Source of the DNA: Labilithrix sp.
GTDB taxonomy: Bacteria > Myxococcota_A > Polyangia > Polyangiales > Polyangiaceae
Direction of reading: 5' to 3'
Length of the DNA stretch: 64,000 nt
Assembly: GCA_019637175.1 (NCBI GenBank)
Contig: JAHBWD010000018.1
Location: 62,001 to 126,000 of the forward strand
Each line of letters begins with the position of its first letter. The stretch's first letter is position 1. Of the stretch, positions 45,726 to 54,862 are shown piece by piece. The notes beneath the pieces are model-generated. The model was not told where the DNA came from, did no database searches, and saw only the letters and a list, made by a program, of their open reading frames with translations. Both the position numbers and the translations under genes were made by a program.

Positions 45726-47549
45726 TCACGGAAGATCGGCCTCGAGGATCGAGAGGAGCGCCGTGATCCCGCCCTGAGCGTGGCCGTCGAACTCGGGCGA
45801 CCACGGCTCGACGACGCCGGCGGCCTGAGAAGCCGGAACGAGCTCGGCGCGCCGACCGTAGTGCGTCGAGACGTCGAGCAGCGTCGCGAGCGTGCCACCG
45901 TGACCGTACGGAGCGGACCGCGAGACGCCGCGGAGCGTCGGCGTCTTGAAGGCCCCGAGCATCGAGGGCGCAGACGGGAACGTGAGCGGCTTCGCCGATG
46001 CGCGTGCGTCGCTCCACTTCGAGGTGGCGACGAACTCGGCCGCCGAGAGCGTCGCGAGCACGTCGATGCGCCCGCGATCGGCCGCGCCGTCTTGCCTGCC
46101 GGTCGCGAAGCGGAGCGCGTGGAACGCGTCGTTCGTCAGGCGCGGCCCCCAGTGACACTGAGCGCAGCCGACGCGCATGAACACCGAGAGGCCGTGCCTC
46201 TCTTCGTCGTCGAGGGCGCTCGTGTCGCCGCCGGCGTAGCGATCGAGGGCGTTCGGCTGCACGCGGATCGATCTCTCGAAGGCCGCGATGGCCTTGCCGA
46301 CGTTGACGTAGACGCGCGTGATCGCGTCGCGCGTCTCCGACGGCAGCGCGTCGTACGTCGCATCGCCGGGCTTGCCCTCCGCGGGGAGCGCCGACAGATC
46401 GGGACGAGGATACTTGGCGGCGAAGATCGCGTCGTACTCCGCCGCGTAGCGGGCTTCGATCTGGTGCGCGACGAAGAGCCGGCTCGACCCCATCTCCTTC
46501 GCGTTCTCCGGCGGACCGAGCGCCTGCATCCAGAGCGTGTCGGCGCGGCCGTCCCAGAACTGCCACCGCGCGTGACTCGCGAGCGCGATGGAAGGAGCGT
46601 TGCGGTCGACCTTGGCGAGGCCGACGGACTGCGCGAGCCCGTCGCCGAACGCCTTCGCCGCGTCGTGGCACGTCGCGCACGAGACCGTACCGGAAGGAGA
46701 GAGCTGCGCGTCCGAGAAGAGCTTCTTGCCGAGCGCCGCGGCCGCGGGGAGATCGCCGTACGCGTTCGTCGGATCCGGAGGCGGCGCGGCGACGAGCTTC
46801 ATCTCGCGCACGAGATCCCACTGGTTCTCGGTCAAGAGGCCGTCGTACAACGCCGGCTTGATCGCCGCCGGCCGAGGCTCGCCGTCGAGCTCGGCCAGCT
46901 CGCCGAGCGCCTTGCTCGCGAACGTCTGAGGAGAAGGATCGCCGTCGAGCGTGCGGAGCCGCATCGTGCGCGTGTCGACGTAGAGGTAGAGCGGGAGTAC
47001 CTCGCGCGAGCCCACGGCGGGGCCAAACGTGTATTGTGCATCGATAGCGACCTTGCCGGGCGCGTCGATCCGCTCACGCCACCTGGCGGCGGTCGCGAGG
47101 GTCGGCGGCATGTTGTCTTCGTCGGCGAGGACGAGGTCGAGCAGCACGACGCGCTCGGCGAGCTTCGGCTCGGAGAGGAGCCGCTGCGTGTGCGACGCGT
47201 GCCAGAGGCACGTGCCGCACCAGGGCGCACCGACGCGAATGACGAGCAACCGAGATCGAGGCGCGCAGGGTTCGAAGTAGCTCTCGATGTCGACGGCGCC
47301 TTCGGGGCTCGCCCACGTCAGATCGGGAGGCAGCGTCGACTCGAGCGCGATCTCGTACGGGCCCGGAGGCCACGCGACCGTCGGCTTGCCGTCGGCGCAA
47401 AACGTCGGCGAGTCGTCGCGATCGACGGCGGCGTCGGGAAGAGGCTGCGGATCGACGCTGGGCTCGTCACCGCACGCGGCCACGGAGGCGACACCGACGA
47501 GCGCGACGACCCACGCGAACGCGACCCCGGCTCTCGCGTTCCGCGCCAC
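45726..47549 (-). CDS. Secreted thioredoxin-like/di-heme cytochrome c peroxidase fusion
   Basis: The protein has 607 residues. A lipobox VAAC (Cys at residue 26) marks a lipoprotein. Residues ~55-235 form a thioredoxin-like domain with the active site WCGTC. The C-terminal half is a di-heme cytochrome c peroxidase/MauG-type domain. It has CATCHD (first haem site) and CAQCHW (second), plus YGHGGTL near the end. The combination joins disulfide chemistry to haem peroxide chemistry in one exported protein. It is the first gene in a run of six minus-strand genes. Confidence 0.85.
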   Translation of the reverse strand: MARNARAGVAFAWVVALVGVASVAACGDEPSVDPQPLPDAAVDRDDSPTFCADGKPTVAWPPGPYEIALESTLPPDLTWASPEGAVDIESYFEPCAPRSRLLVIRVGAPWCGTCLWHASHTQRLLSEPKLAERVVLLDLVLADEDNMPPTLATAARWRERIDAPGKVAIDAQYTFGPAVGSREVLPLYLYVDTRTMRLRTLDGDPSPQTFASKALGELAELDGEPRPAAIKPALYDGLLTENQWDLVREMKLVAAPPPDPTNAYGDLPAAAALGKKLFSDAQLSPSGTVSCATCHDAAKAFGDGLAQSVGLAKVDRNAPSIALASHARWQFWDGRADTLWMQALGPPENAKEMGSSRLFVAHQIEARYAAEYDAIFAAKYPRPDLSALPAEGKPGDATYDALPSETRDAITRVYVNVGKAIAAFERSIRVQPNALDRYAGGDTSALDDEERHGLSVFMRVGCAQCHWGPRLTNDAFHALRFATGRQDGAADRGRIDVLATLSAAEFVATSKWSDARASAKPLTFPSAPSMLGAFKTPTLRGVSRSAPYGHGGTLATLLDVSTHYGRRAELVPASQAAGVVEPWSPEFDGHAQGGITALLSILEADLP

Positions 47550-47585
47550 CAGGAGCAGATTCTAGCACGTCGCTCCGTCCCCTCC

Positions 47586-47617
47586 CTCGCGACCTCGCGA
47601 CCTCGCGACCTCGCGAC
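47586..47617. repeat. Four tandem copies of an 8-bp unit
   Basis: CTCGCGAC occurs four times in a row, and each copy contains the palindrome TCGCGA. It lies between the peroxidase start and the small zinc-ribbon gene. It could vary in copy number between strains and affect expression, or be neutral. Confidence 0.75.
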
Positions 47618-47711
47618 GTCGAGCGCACGATTGCCGAGCTGCCCGCCATCGTCTATTCCGCGTATGCGCGCGTCGCTCGTGAGCGCGTTGATCCCAGGAG
47701 AATCGAACGAG

Positions 47712-47918
47712 ATGACGACGCAGATCCCGTGCACGAGGTGTTCGGCTCCGACGCGCCCGGGCAAGCTCCAGAACGTCGGCAACTACGGCAACTCCCCGTT
47801 CACGTGGGCGCCTGACGGCGAACCTCCGTTTCCGATGGCGGGCGCCGCGAACCCTCGGAAGGCGATCGTCGCGTACCGCTGCGACAACTGCGGACGCTTG
47901 GAGCTCTTCGCTCCCTAG
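47712..47918 (+). CDS. Small zinc-ribbon protein
   Basis: The product has 68 residues. Two Cys pairs, CTRC (residues 7-10) and CDNC near the end, are spaced for one zinc ribbon around a core rich in Gly, Asn and Pro. The ATG at 47712 has an AGGAG upstream; an in-frame ATG at 47664 would add 16 residues. It converges on plsC-like 47965-48714. The function is unknown. Confidence 0.6.
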   Translation: MTTQIPCTRCSAPTRPGKLQNVGNYGNSPFTWAPDGEPPFPMAGAANPRKAIVAYRCDNCGRLELFAP

Positions 47919-47964
47919 CGATCGCTGCATCGCGGCACGCGCGAAAGCTCGCCGGCCGCGCTCG

Positions 47965-48714
47965 TCACGCTCGGCCGTAGCGCTCGCGCAGCTCGGGCAG
48001 CGCGGCCGCGATCGCGTCGCGTGCGCGCTCGCGCAGCGCGCCAACGTCGCCTGCGACGAGGCCGCGCGTCGGGATCGGCGCGAGGATCTTCGCGCACGCG
48101 TGCGCTTTGCCGAACCACTTCGAGTGCTTCGGCCGCATCGCGCGCGTGCCGGCGATGACCACCGGGAGGACCGGCACGCCCGCGCGGATCGCGAGATCGA
48201 ACGCTCCGTCTTTGAAGGGGAGGAGCTCGCCGTCCTTCGATCGCGTTCCCTCCGGGAACATCATCACGGAGATGCCGCCCGCGAGCGCCCGCTCGCACTC
48301 GCCCATCATCTCGCGCACGCTCTCCCCGACGCCGCGGCGCAGCGGGATGTCGCCACCGAAGCGCATCGCCCACCCCGTGAGGGGTTGGGCGAAGAGCTCC
48401 TCTTTGGCGACCCAGCGCATGTCGAACGGGAGCCACGAGAGGAGGAACGGGTCGGCCTGCGACTCGTGGTTCGCGACGACGACGTACCCCGACCGCGCGA
48501 TGTCGTCCGGTGGCGTGCCCTCGATCGCGAAGCGCCAGAGCGGCGTGAGCCGGCCCGTCGTGCGGCCGAGCCGCCTCATCCATCGACCGGGAGCGCGCTG
48601 CGTCGGATCGCCACGATGGCGCGCGGACGAGATCGCCATCGCGGGGAGGAACGCGAGGACGCAGAGCCCGAACTCGGCGTAGGTGTAGAGGCCGGTGAGG
48701 ACGTGCTTCGCCAC
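47965..48714 (-). CDS. Lysophospholipid acyltransferase (PlsC family)
   Basis: The protein has 249 residues. It has motif I NHESQAD (HX4D), motif II around MRWVAKEELF, motif III FPEGTRS (glycerol-phosphate binding) and motif IV VPVLPVVIAGTR. The N-terminal helix anchors it to the inner membrane. It would transfer an acyl chain to lysophosphatidic acid or a related acceptor. It is a single gene with no acyl carrier protein adjacent. Confidence 0.92.
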   Translation of the reverse strand: MAKHVLTGLYTYAEFGLCVLAFLPAMAISSARHRGDPTQRAPGRWMRRLGRTTGRLTPLWRFAIEGTPPDDIARSGYVVVANHESQADPFLLSWLPFDMRWVAKEELFAQPLTGWAMRFGGDIPLRRGVGESVREMMGECERALAGGISVMMFPEGTRSKDGELLPFKDGAFDLAIRAGVPVLPVVIAGTRAMRPKHSKWFGKAHACAKILAPIPTRGLVAGDVGALRERARDAIAAALPELRERYGRA

Positions 48715-48792
48715 CTGACGACGAGTAGCGCAGGTTCCGGGCGCGCTTCGTCACGAGTCTGCAATGTCGCGACGCTGCGCGCCCGATGGCGA

Positions 48793-50538
48793 TCAAGGCA
48801 CGAGCTTGACGACGTAGCCGTCGGCGCCGCCCGCAGACATCTGCCCGGCGAGCGTGCCGCCCACGAATCCGCATACCAACGGATTTCCGCGGGCGTCGAC
48901 GGCGACTCCGGCCCCGTGATCGGCCGCCGTGGTCCCGAGCTGCGCGGTCCAGAGCACCGCGCCGGCGGGGCTGTACTTGCGAACGAACGCGTCGACGTCC
49001 CCCGCGCTCGTCTGCATCGGCAGCGCTCCGGCGGTGTCGCCGGCGACCATGATGTTCCCGGCCGCGTCGATGCTCAACGCGTGCGCGTCGTCGGTGGCGT
49101 CGGTCCCGAACTGCCGCGTCCACAGCTCGGTGCCGGCGGCGTCGTACTTTCGGACGAAGGCGTCCGTGCCGCCCGCGCTCGTCTGACCCGGCAGCGTTCC
49201 GCCCTCGGTCGAGCCCGCGACCACGATGTTCCCCATCGCGTCGACGCTCGCGGCGTTGACGCCGTCGAGCGCCGTCGTCCCGAACTGCCGCGTCCACAGC
49301 TCGGCGCCGGCGGGATCGTACTTGCGCACGAACGCGTCGCCGTTGCCGCCCTCGAACATCTGCCCGGGCAGCGCTCCGATCACGCGACCGGCGACGACGA
49401 CGTTGCCGTTCCCGTCCGCCCTCACCGCCTGGGCGAAGTCGCTCCCCGTCGTCCCGAACTGCCGCGTCCACTCGACGTTGCCGTCGGGATCGTACTTGCG
49501 CACGAACGCGTCGGTGCTGCCCGCGCCGGTCTGGTCGGGGAGCGTGCCGCCTTGCACGTATCCGGCGACGAGCACGTTCCCGTCCTTGTCGGCGGTCACC
49601 GAGCGCACGTACTCGCTCGACGTGTTCGTCGCGGTGCCGAACTGTCGTGTCCAGAGGACGGTGCCCGCCGCGTCGTACTTGCGCACGAAGGCGTCGGAGG
49701 CCCCCGCGCTGGTCTGGCCGGGCAGCGCGCCGAAGGTTCGGCCGCCGACGATGACGTTGCCGCTCGCGTCGACGCTCACGGATTGCGCGAAGTCCGCCTC
49801 GCTCGTCCCGAACTGGCGCGTCCAGAGCACGGTGCCCGCCGCGTCGTACTTGCGCACGAACGCGTCCGTGCTGCCCGCGCTCGTCTCCCCCGCCAGCGCG
49901 CCGTTGGTGTATCCGACGACCACGACGTTGCCGCTCTTGTCGACGCTCACCGCCTCCACGCGGTCGGTCGCGGTGGAGCCGAACTGACGCATCCACGGCT
50001 GCACGACGCACTTGCGATCGCTCGTCGTGCTGCCGGCCGCGCTCTCGTTCTCACCGACGGCACACGCCGTCCACGACGTGCACTCGGAGGCGTTCGCCGT
50101 CGTGCTGAACGTTCCGGTCGCGCACGCCTTGCAGCTCCGGTCCGCCGCCGTCGTGCCCTCGGCCTCGAGCCGCGTTCCGGCGGCGCACTCGCTCCACGCC
50201 CCGCACGCGTCGGCGTTCGCGGTCGCGCTGAAGGTCCCCGTCGCGCACGCCAGGCAGGTCCGATCCGCCGTCGCGCTGCCTCCGGTCGCCACGCGCTGGC
50301 CCGGCGTGCACGACGTCCAGGCGACGCACGGCGTCGACGGGTTCGCGTCGTCGTCCCACGTGCCCGCGGCGCAAGCGCCGGGCGGAGTCGAGGCGTCGTT
50401 GCCCGCGTCGACCTCGGAGGGGTCGACGCCGGGGTCTCCGCCGTTCGCCACCGCGTCGGAGCCTCCGCAGCCGACGGGCATCGCGCAGCAAGTGACAATC
50501 CCGATCGCTCCAACGAACGCCACGCAACGCCGAGTCAT
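48793..50538 (-). CDS. Secreted lipoprotein with Cys-rich stalk and seven SBBP-type beta-propeller repeats
   Basis: The protein has 581 residues. The signal peptide ends in a PVGC lipobox. Residues ~45-180 are a Cys-rich stalk of repeated CATGTFS-type units similar to TNFR or ephrin-receptor-like repeats. After that there are seven repeats of about 53 residues. Each has a variant of WTRQFGT near its start, SVDASGNV in the middle and DAFVRKYDAAG at the end. Seven blades fit one closed propeller. It is likely a surface adhesin or binding protein. The ATG at 50538 has the better ribosome site spacing; 50553 is an alternative. Confidence 0.78.
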   Translation of the reverse strand: MTRRCVAFVGAIGIVTCCAMPVGCGGSDAVANGGDPGVDPSEVDAGNDASTPPGACAAGTWDDDANPSTPCVAWTSCTPGQRVATGGSATADRTCLACATGTFSATANADACGAWSECAAGTRLEAEGTTAADRSCKACATGTFSTTANASECTSWTACAVGENESAAGSTTSDRKCVVQPWMRQFGSTATDRVEAVSVDKSGNVVVVGYTNGALAGETSAGSTDAFVRKYDAAGTVLWTRQFGTSEADFAQSVSVDASGNVIVGGRTFGALPGQTSAGASDAFVRKYDAAGTVLWTRQFGTATNTSSEYVRSVTADKDGNVLVAGYVQGGTLPDQTGAGSTDAFVRKYDPDGNVEWTRQFGTTGSDFAQAVRADGNGNVVVAGRVIGALPGQMFEGGNGDAFVRKYDPAGAELWTRQFGTTALDGVNAASVDAMGNIVVAGSTEGGTLPGQTSAGGTDAFVRKYDAAGTELWTRQFGTDATDDAHALSIDAAGNIMVAGDTAGALPMQTSAGDVDAFVRKYSPAGAVLWTAQLGTTAADHGAGVAVDARGNPLVCGFVGGTLAGQMSAGGADGYVVKLVP

Positions 50539-50623
50539 TCGATCGTCTCCCATCGTCTCCTCCTCCGCCGAGCGAAAGCTCGCCTATGGTGCTGAGTCTC
50601 GATGGCAGGTGCTCCAACGCGCG

Positions 50624-50638
50624 ACCCCCATTTGGGGT
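50624..50638. other. Inverted repeat in divergent intergenic region
   Basis: ACCCC-cattt-GGGGT has perfect 5-bp arms. It lies between the divergent beta-propeller lipoprotein and LuxR genes, about 70-80 bp before each start. A LuxR-family dimer could bind here. The short arms keep confidence low. Confidence 0.35.
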
Positions 50639-50705
50639 AGGCCTGGTTCGAAAGTCTGCGCGACCTCGGCGTCGTCGCCGCTAGACTCGAGTACGAACGC
50701 CTGAA

Positions 50706-51521
50706 ATGACGAAAGGCACCACGCTCCCCGGCTTCATCGTCTTGACGATCCTCCGCTTCGCGAAGAAGCACGACTGCGCGACGCGTCGGCTCCTCGCCGG
50801 CCTCCCGCGCGATCTCGAGGCAGCGATGCGCCGCGGCGAGTGCGCGGCGTGGGACGACGTCGCCGTGCTCTTCACGCGGCTCGATTCTCTCGCGCGCGAC
50901 GTGCCTTCACGCTTCGCCGACTTCTACGTCGAAGACTGCCCGATACCTGCCATGGTCGGCACGTATCTCGTCTCCCCGGCGGAGCTCTATCGCGCGGCGT
51001 TCCACGGCTGGACGCACGGCTGGCCGATGCTCAACTTCCAGTCGCGAGAAACGTCGAAGGGCTGGATCGTCAAGGCGCGCATCGAACCGCCGCTTCGCGA
51101 GTGCGAAGCGTTCTTCCGGATCCTCACGGAGATCCTTCGTCGGCTGCCGCGCGTGCTGAGCTGCGCCGACGCGATCGTCGAGCCGGAGCTGTCGCGTCGC
51201 TCCGCGCGATGGTCCGTCCGCGTCGCGGAGAAGCAGCCCCTCGCCAAGGAGCCGTCGCCGGACGACGTCTTCTCGGCCGTTCGCGCGCAGGTCTTCTCGG
51301 CCGAGGTCGCCGGCGCGCGCGTGCCCCCTGCATGGGGGCTCACGCCGACGGAAGAGCGCGTGGTCCGATCCATCGCCGCAGGTCTATCGATCAGGGAGAC
51401 GGCCGCGGACCTCGGCGTGAAGACCGAGACAGCGCGCACTCACTTGAAGCGCGCGATGTCGAAGGCCGGCGTGCACAGACAGGTCGAGCTCGTGCGGCAG
51501 CTCATCGGTTCGGCTTCATGA
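50706..51521 (+). CDS. LuxR-type transcriptional regulator
   Basis: The protein has 271 residues. The C-terminal helix-turn-helix (LTPTEERVVRSIAAGLSIRETAADLGVKTETARTHLKRAMSKAG) is of LuxR/GerE type. The N-terminal domain (RLLAGLPRDLEAAMRRGECAAWDDV, FFRILTEILRRLPRVL) resembles that of the regulator at 44863-45648. It has no receiver or autoinducer motif. It is divergent from the beta-propeller lipoprotein gene, a probable target. Confidence 0.82.
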   Translation: MTKGTTLPGFIVLTILRFAKKHDCATRRLLAGLPRDLEAAMRRGECAAWDDVAVLFTRLDSLARDVPSRFADFYVEDCPIPAMVGTYLVSPAELYRAAFHGWTHGWPMLNFQSRETSKGWIVKARIEPPLRECEAFFRILTEILRRLPRVLSCADAIVEPELSRRSARWSVRVAEKQPLAKEPSPDDVFSAVRAQVFSAEVAGARVPPAWGLTPTEERVVRSIAAGLSIRETAADLGVKTETARTHLKRAMSKAGVHRQVELVRQLIGSAS

Positions 51522-51531
51522 CGACGAGACG

Positions 51532-52341
51532 TCAGCGCTTGGCCGCCGTGCAGGTCTTCGCCTTCGCGTCCTTCGCTTTCGCGTCCTTCGCCTTGGCGCC
51601 GCCGGCCGCCTTGCACTTTGCGCCCTTGCCCTTGCACTCGACGTCGCTCTCGCACGCGCCGCCCTCGTCGACGAGCCCCTCGATGACGCCCTCGCAAGGC
51701 TTCAGGTACGCCTCCATCGACGGCTTGAGCTCCTTGTCGAACGCCTCCATCTCCTTCATCTTCGGCTCGGTCGCGAGCTTCGTCTCTTGCGCGCAAGCCT
51801 CCGGCGCCGTCGCGAGCGCGTCGAGGCACGCCGCGGCCTTCTTCGCATCGTAAGAGATCGTCTTGTCGATCTTGGCCTTCAGGCTCTCGCCGTCGATCCC
51901 GAGGACCTTCAGCGCGATGCCGGAGAGCGTGGTGCATTCGCTCTCGCTCGGCGTGAAGCGCTTCTCGGCCTTCATCGACGTATCGACGGCCTTGAGCTCC
52001 TTCCCGAGCTCCGGCTTGTCGAGCGTGCCGAAGCCCGCGACGAGCATGATGGGCATGGTGACGACGACCTTGACCTTGTCGTTCTTGCAGGACGTGATCG
52101 TCTTGCACGCGGCCGGCGGCCCCTTCGCGACGAACTGATCGATGGTCACGTCCTGCGCGGGAGAGGCCTTCGCCTCGGGCGCTGCGCTCGCGACCGCGCT
52201 CGCGGCCGCGCTCCCCTCGGGAGCCGCGCTGCCGGCGCCGCCTTCCTTGGCGTCCGCCGCGCTCTCCTTGTCCTTGCAGGAGGAAGTCACGACGACGACG
52301 GCGGAGAGAGAGAGTGCGAGCGCGGCAAGCCTGAGCTTCAT
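51532..52341 (-). CDS. Lysine/alanine-rich lipoprotein of unknown function
   Basis: The protein has 269 residues. The signal peptide ends in a lipobox SSC (Cys near residue 22). An Ala/Ser-rich linker (~28-65) precedes a helical domain with Cys pairs (CKTITSC, CTTLSG, CLDALATAPEAC). The C-terminal part has CESDVECKGKGAKCKA and ends in a degenerate KDAKAK repeat. The domain between has no family match. It converges on the LuxR regulator gene. Confidence 0.6.
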   Translation of the reverse strand: MKLRLAALALSLSAVVVVTSSCKDKESAADAKEGGAGSAAPEGSAAASAVASAAPEAKASPAQDVTIDQFVAKGPPAACKTITSCKNDKVKVVVTMPIMLVAGFGTLDKPELGKELKAVDTSMKAEKRFTPSESECTTLSGIALKVLGIDGESLKAKIDKTISYDAKKAAACLDALATAPEACAQETKLATEPKMKEMEAFDKELKPSMEAYLKPCEGVIEGLVDEGGACESDVECKGKGAKCKAAGGAKAKDAKAKDAKAKTCTAAKR

Positions 52342-52492
52342 GAGAGGGCTCCTCGAGTCATTTCGGTGAAAGGATCGTCTTTGCTCTCGTACGCGAGAGC
52401 GGCCGACCATCGCCTGCGTGGCGCGCACCGTCAACCCCGAGCGGGCCTGCGACGGATTTCCTCCCGCGCGTGAAGCCCTATAGGCTGGCCGC

Positions 52493-53050
52493 ATGATCGT
52501 TCGCGTCTCGTTCGTCATCGCGGCCCTCGCGCTGTCGTCGCTCGCCGGCTGCTCGAAGGACGACAAGAAGGACCTCATCGACAAGGTCGTCGACGCCGCC
52601 GCCGACGCGAGCGCCGCGCCTGCCGGGCCGAAGAACCTCGATCTGGCGAAGGCCGCGCTCGCCACGGCGAAGGCGAAGTACGCCAACAAGGAGGTCGTCG
52701 ACACCGACTGCGGTCCGCTGCAGAGCCTCGCGGCGGACTTCGCCGACAGCAAGGACCCCGACGCGGTGAAGACGACGCGCGAGATCGACGTCTTCTGCGG
52801 CGTCGACGTGAAGCTCGAAGGCGCTGTCGCGACGCTGAAGACCGACAACGCCAAGCTCGCCGAGGCGCTGAAGAAGAAAGACAAGACGACCGAGCAGATG
52901 TACGCCGCGACGGTCAAGGACGGCTGCGCGTCGATCCGCGAACAGCTCGCGGCCCTGACCGCGAAGCATCTCGACGCCGAGCCGAAGGTGACGGCGTTGA
53001 AAGCAGAGATCGACCCGATCTGCTCGCCACCCGCCGCGAAGAAGAAGTAG
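52493..53050 (+). CDS. Small lipoprotein, helical
   Basis: The protein has 185 residues. Lipobox LAGC (Cys at residue 20) is clear. The body is Ala/Lys/Asp-rich and helical, with Cys residues in DTDCGPL, VFCGVD, KDGCASI and PICSPP that could form two disulfides. The function is unknown. A decayed copy of its 3' third lies at 55441-55590 beyond the minus-strand genes that follow, which suggests insertion or duplication here. Confidence 0.65.
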   Translation: MIVRVSFVIAALALSSLAGCSKDDKKDLIDKVVDAAADASAAPAGPKNLDLAKAALATAKAKYANKEVVDTDCGPLQSLAADFADSKDPDAVKTTREIDVFCGVDVKLEGAVATLKTDNAKLAEALKKKDKTTEQMYAATVKDGCASIREQLAALTAKHLDAEPKVTALKAEIDPICSPPAAKKK

Positions 53051-53054
53051 CGCG

Positions 53055-54839
53055 TCAGCTGGTGGTGCGCGCTTCGGCGTTCACCTCCCGAACGGCTTGG
53101 GTGAACACCGGATTGGTCTTCGCCAATTCATGGATCGCTCGTTCGAGATCGAGCGTCGTCGCCAAGAGCTTGCGGCCCGCATTGCGGGCGTCGTGGATGG
53201 ACAGGAGCGATCGCTCGACGAGTCGCGCCGAGGGCAGCAAGTCGACGTAGTGAACTTCGAATCTCAGGCGCTGCAGGTTCTCCCACAACCAGCGCTCACG
53301 AACGTCGGCGGGCACCCACGCGATCATCTCTCTCACCCAGGCTTCGGGATCTCCCGCCATCGAGATGAGGCTCTCCCACTCGTCTTTCCAAGCGACACCG
53401 TGCTTCGTCAGCGGCCGCACGAGGAGCAACGCCGAGATCGCCCAGTACTTCGGGGTCAAACGCTGTCGCCGAAACTCACGGACCCGCGCGGCGCACTCGT
53501 CTGCCAGCGACGCCAGCGTCTCGGCCATGCGCGAATCCGCGCACGCCTGCTCGACGCACCCGTCGACTTCCTCCAAGCTCGGCGGCAGCCAATTCGGGGA
53601 GTATTCGCCGAAGGCGTCGGAGACGAGCACGCGCCACTTCTCGAATCCTTCGAGGGCATCCAACTCTGGAATGGCGGGCTTCCCGAGGATCCGGCGGCTC
53701 TCCGCCCAATACAAAGGCACCTTGCCGGATCGGCCGTGCGCGTCTGATTCCGTGGCCACGAGGAGCTGCTCCATCACGCTCGGGGCCGCGTTGCCCAACC
53801 ATCGGGCCCTGACCGCTCCGCACGCGGGCAGGCCGTGACCAGCCTCTGGGCACAGCGGGCTCGCCTCGAGGCGCGACGCGAGCGCGCGTTGGTCCGCGGT
53901 CAGCTCGGCGGGCGTCATGATCTCCCGTGGCGTGATTTCGAGCGTTCCGTGAACGTAGGCCAGAAAATCGCTCGCCCCTCGGAGCGCCCATCCCTCTTCG
54001 GTCTTCGAAGGAACGGACAACATGAGATCCGTCCAGGACTTCGAATCCACCGCGCCGTAACCCGATTTGGCCATCTCTCCGAGCCCAATGCCGTGATGGA
54101 GCCTCCGCTCGAAGAACGTATTGAGCGCCGAGAAGCGAATCGTCGGAGCCCACCACCAGAACCCGTTCGGTGAGACATCCCCGAAGGCGCCGAGCCAATC
54201 CACCACCGCCGCGGCGACGCGCTCGTCCGAGATCGACCCGCCCATGCGGAGCTGGGCAACGCCCCACGCGCCGCGCACGAGGCGAGAGGGAGCCGACGCG
54301 AACGACGCGATCGCCTCACGCACCGGCGCAGCATCGAGCCGCGACAGCGCCAAGAGGCAGCTGGCGATCGCCTGCGCGTCGCTCTCGGCTCCGAGCCGCT
54401 GCGTGAGTCGCTCGCGGGCTTCTTCCGCGAGTGACGCAGGAGCGCACCCCAAGACGAACGCCGTCGCCGAGCGCACCTCGCCGCTCTCGTGCTCGAGCGC
54501 TTCCCACAGCCGACCTTGGCACTCCTGAAACGCTCGCTCGATCTCGCGGTCGACGGCGTCGGGACGACGAAGCCATGCCCACGACAGATCGCCTCCCGCG
54601 ACGTTGGCCGCGGCGCGCAGCGCCCACTCGGGGCGAGCCGCCGAAGGCAGCTCGCTCAGGAGCAAACCGACGGTCGGTCCGGCGGCGCTGCACGTCTGCC
54701 CCTCGTGGATGAACAGCTCCTCGAGAATCAGGTTTTGCTTGTCGACGTCGCCCGCCAAGAGAGCCGCGACGACGGCGGGAACGCTCGAGGCGTCTCCGTC
54801 GTGCGTCTCGAGCTTCTCCCACTCAACCTTCGTCGTCAT
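53055..54839 (-). CDS. HEAT-like helical-repeat protein
   Basis: The protein has 594 residues and no membrane segment. The middle shows repeated helix pairs with HEAT-like conservation (VRSATAFVLGCAP, AIASCLLALSRLDAAPVREAIA, VRGAWGVAQLRMGG), then Trp-rich stretches (GFWWWAPTIRFSALNTFF). The ATG at 54839 begins the compact domain; the frame upstream is not protein-like. HEAT arrays usually scaffold other proteins. It lies just upstream of the 3' end of the small lipoprotein gene, with 4 bp between stops. Confidence 0.6.
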   Translation of the reverse strand: MTTKVEWEKLETHDGDASSVPAVVAALLAGDVDKQNLILEELFIHEGQTCSAAGPTVGLLLSELPSAARPEWALRAAANVAGGDLSWAWLRRPDAVDREIERAFQECQGRLWEALEHESGEVRSATAFVLGCAPASLAEEARERLTQRLGAESDAQAIASCLLALSRLDAAPVREAIASFASAPSRLVRGAWGVAQLRMGGSISDERVAAAVVDWLGAFGDVSPNGFWWWAPTIRFSALNTFFERRLHHGIGLGEMAKSGYGAVDSKSWTDLMLSVPSKTEEGWALRGASDFLAYVHGTLEITPREIMTPAELTADQRALASRLEASPLCPEAGHGLPACGAVRARWLGNAAPSVMEQLLVATESDAHGRSGKVPLYWAESRRILGKPAIPELDALEGFEKWRVLVSDAFGEYSPNWLPPSLEEVDGCVEQACADSRMAETLASLADECAARVREFRRQRLTPKYWAISALLLVRPLTKHGVAWKDEWESLISMAGDPEAWVREMIAWVPADVRERWLWENLQRLRFEVHYVDLLPSARLVERSLLSIHDARNAGRKLLATTLDLERAIHELAKTNPVFTQAVREVNAEARTTS

Positions 54840-54862
54840 GACGGCCGGCCAGGCTCGGACAT

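Noticed and set aside
45780..47918. Long plus-strand frame opposite the thioredoxin/peroxidase fusion
   Set aside because: It is Arg-rich and domain-free except at its end, where it runs into the small zinc-ribbon gene. Only 47712-47918 is kept.
49000..49990. Recurring ~159-bp similarity units suggesting DNA tandem repeats
   Set aside because: They are the coding sequence of the seven propeller repeats. Conservation follows codons, so they are protein repeats, not a separate element.
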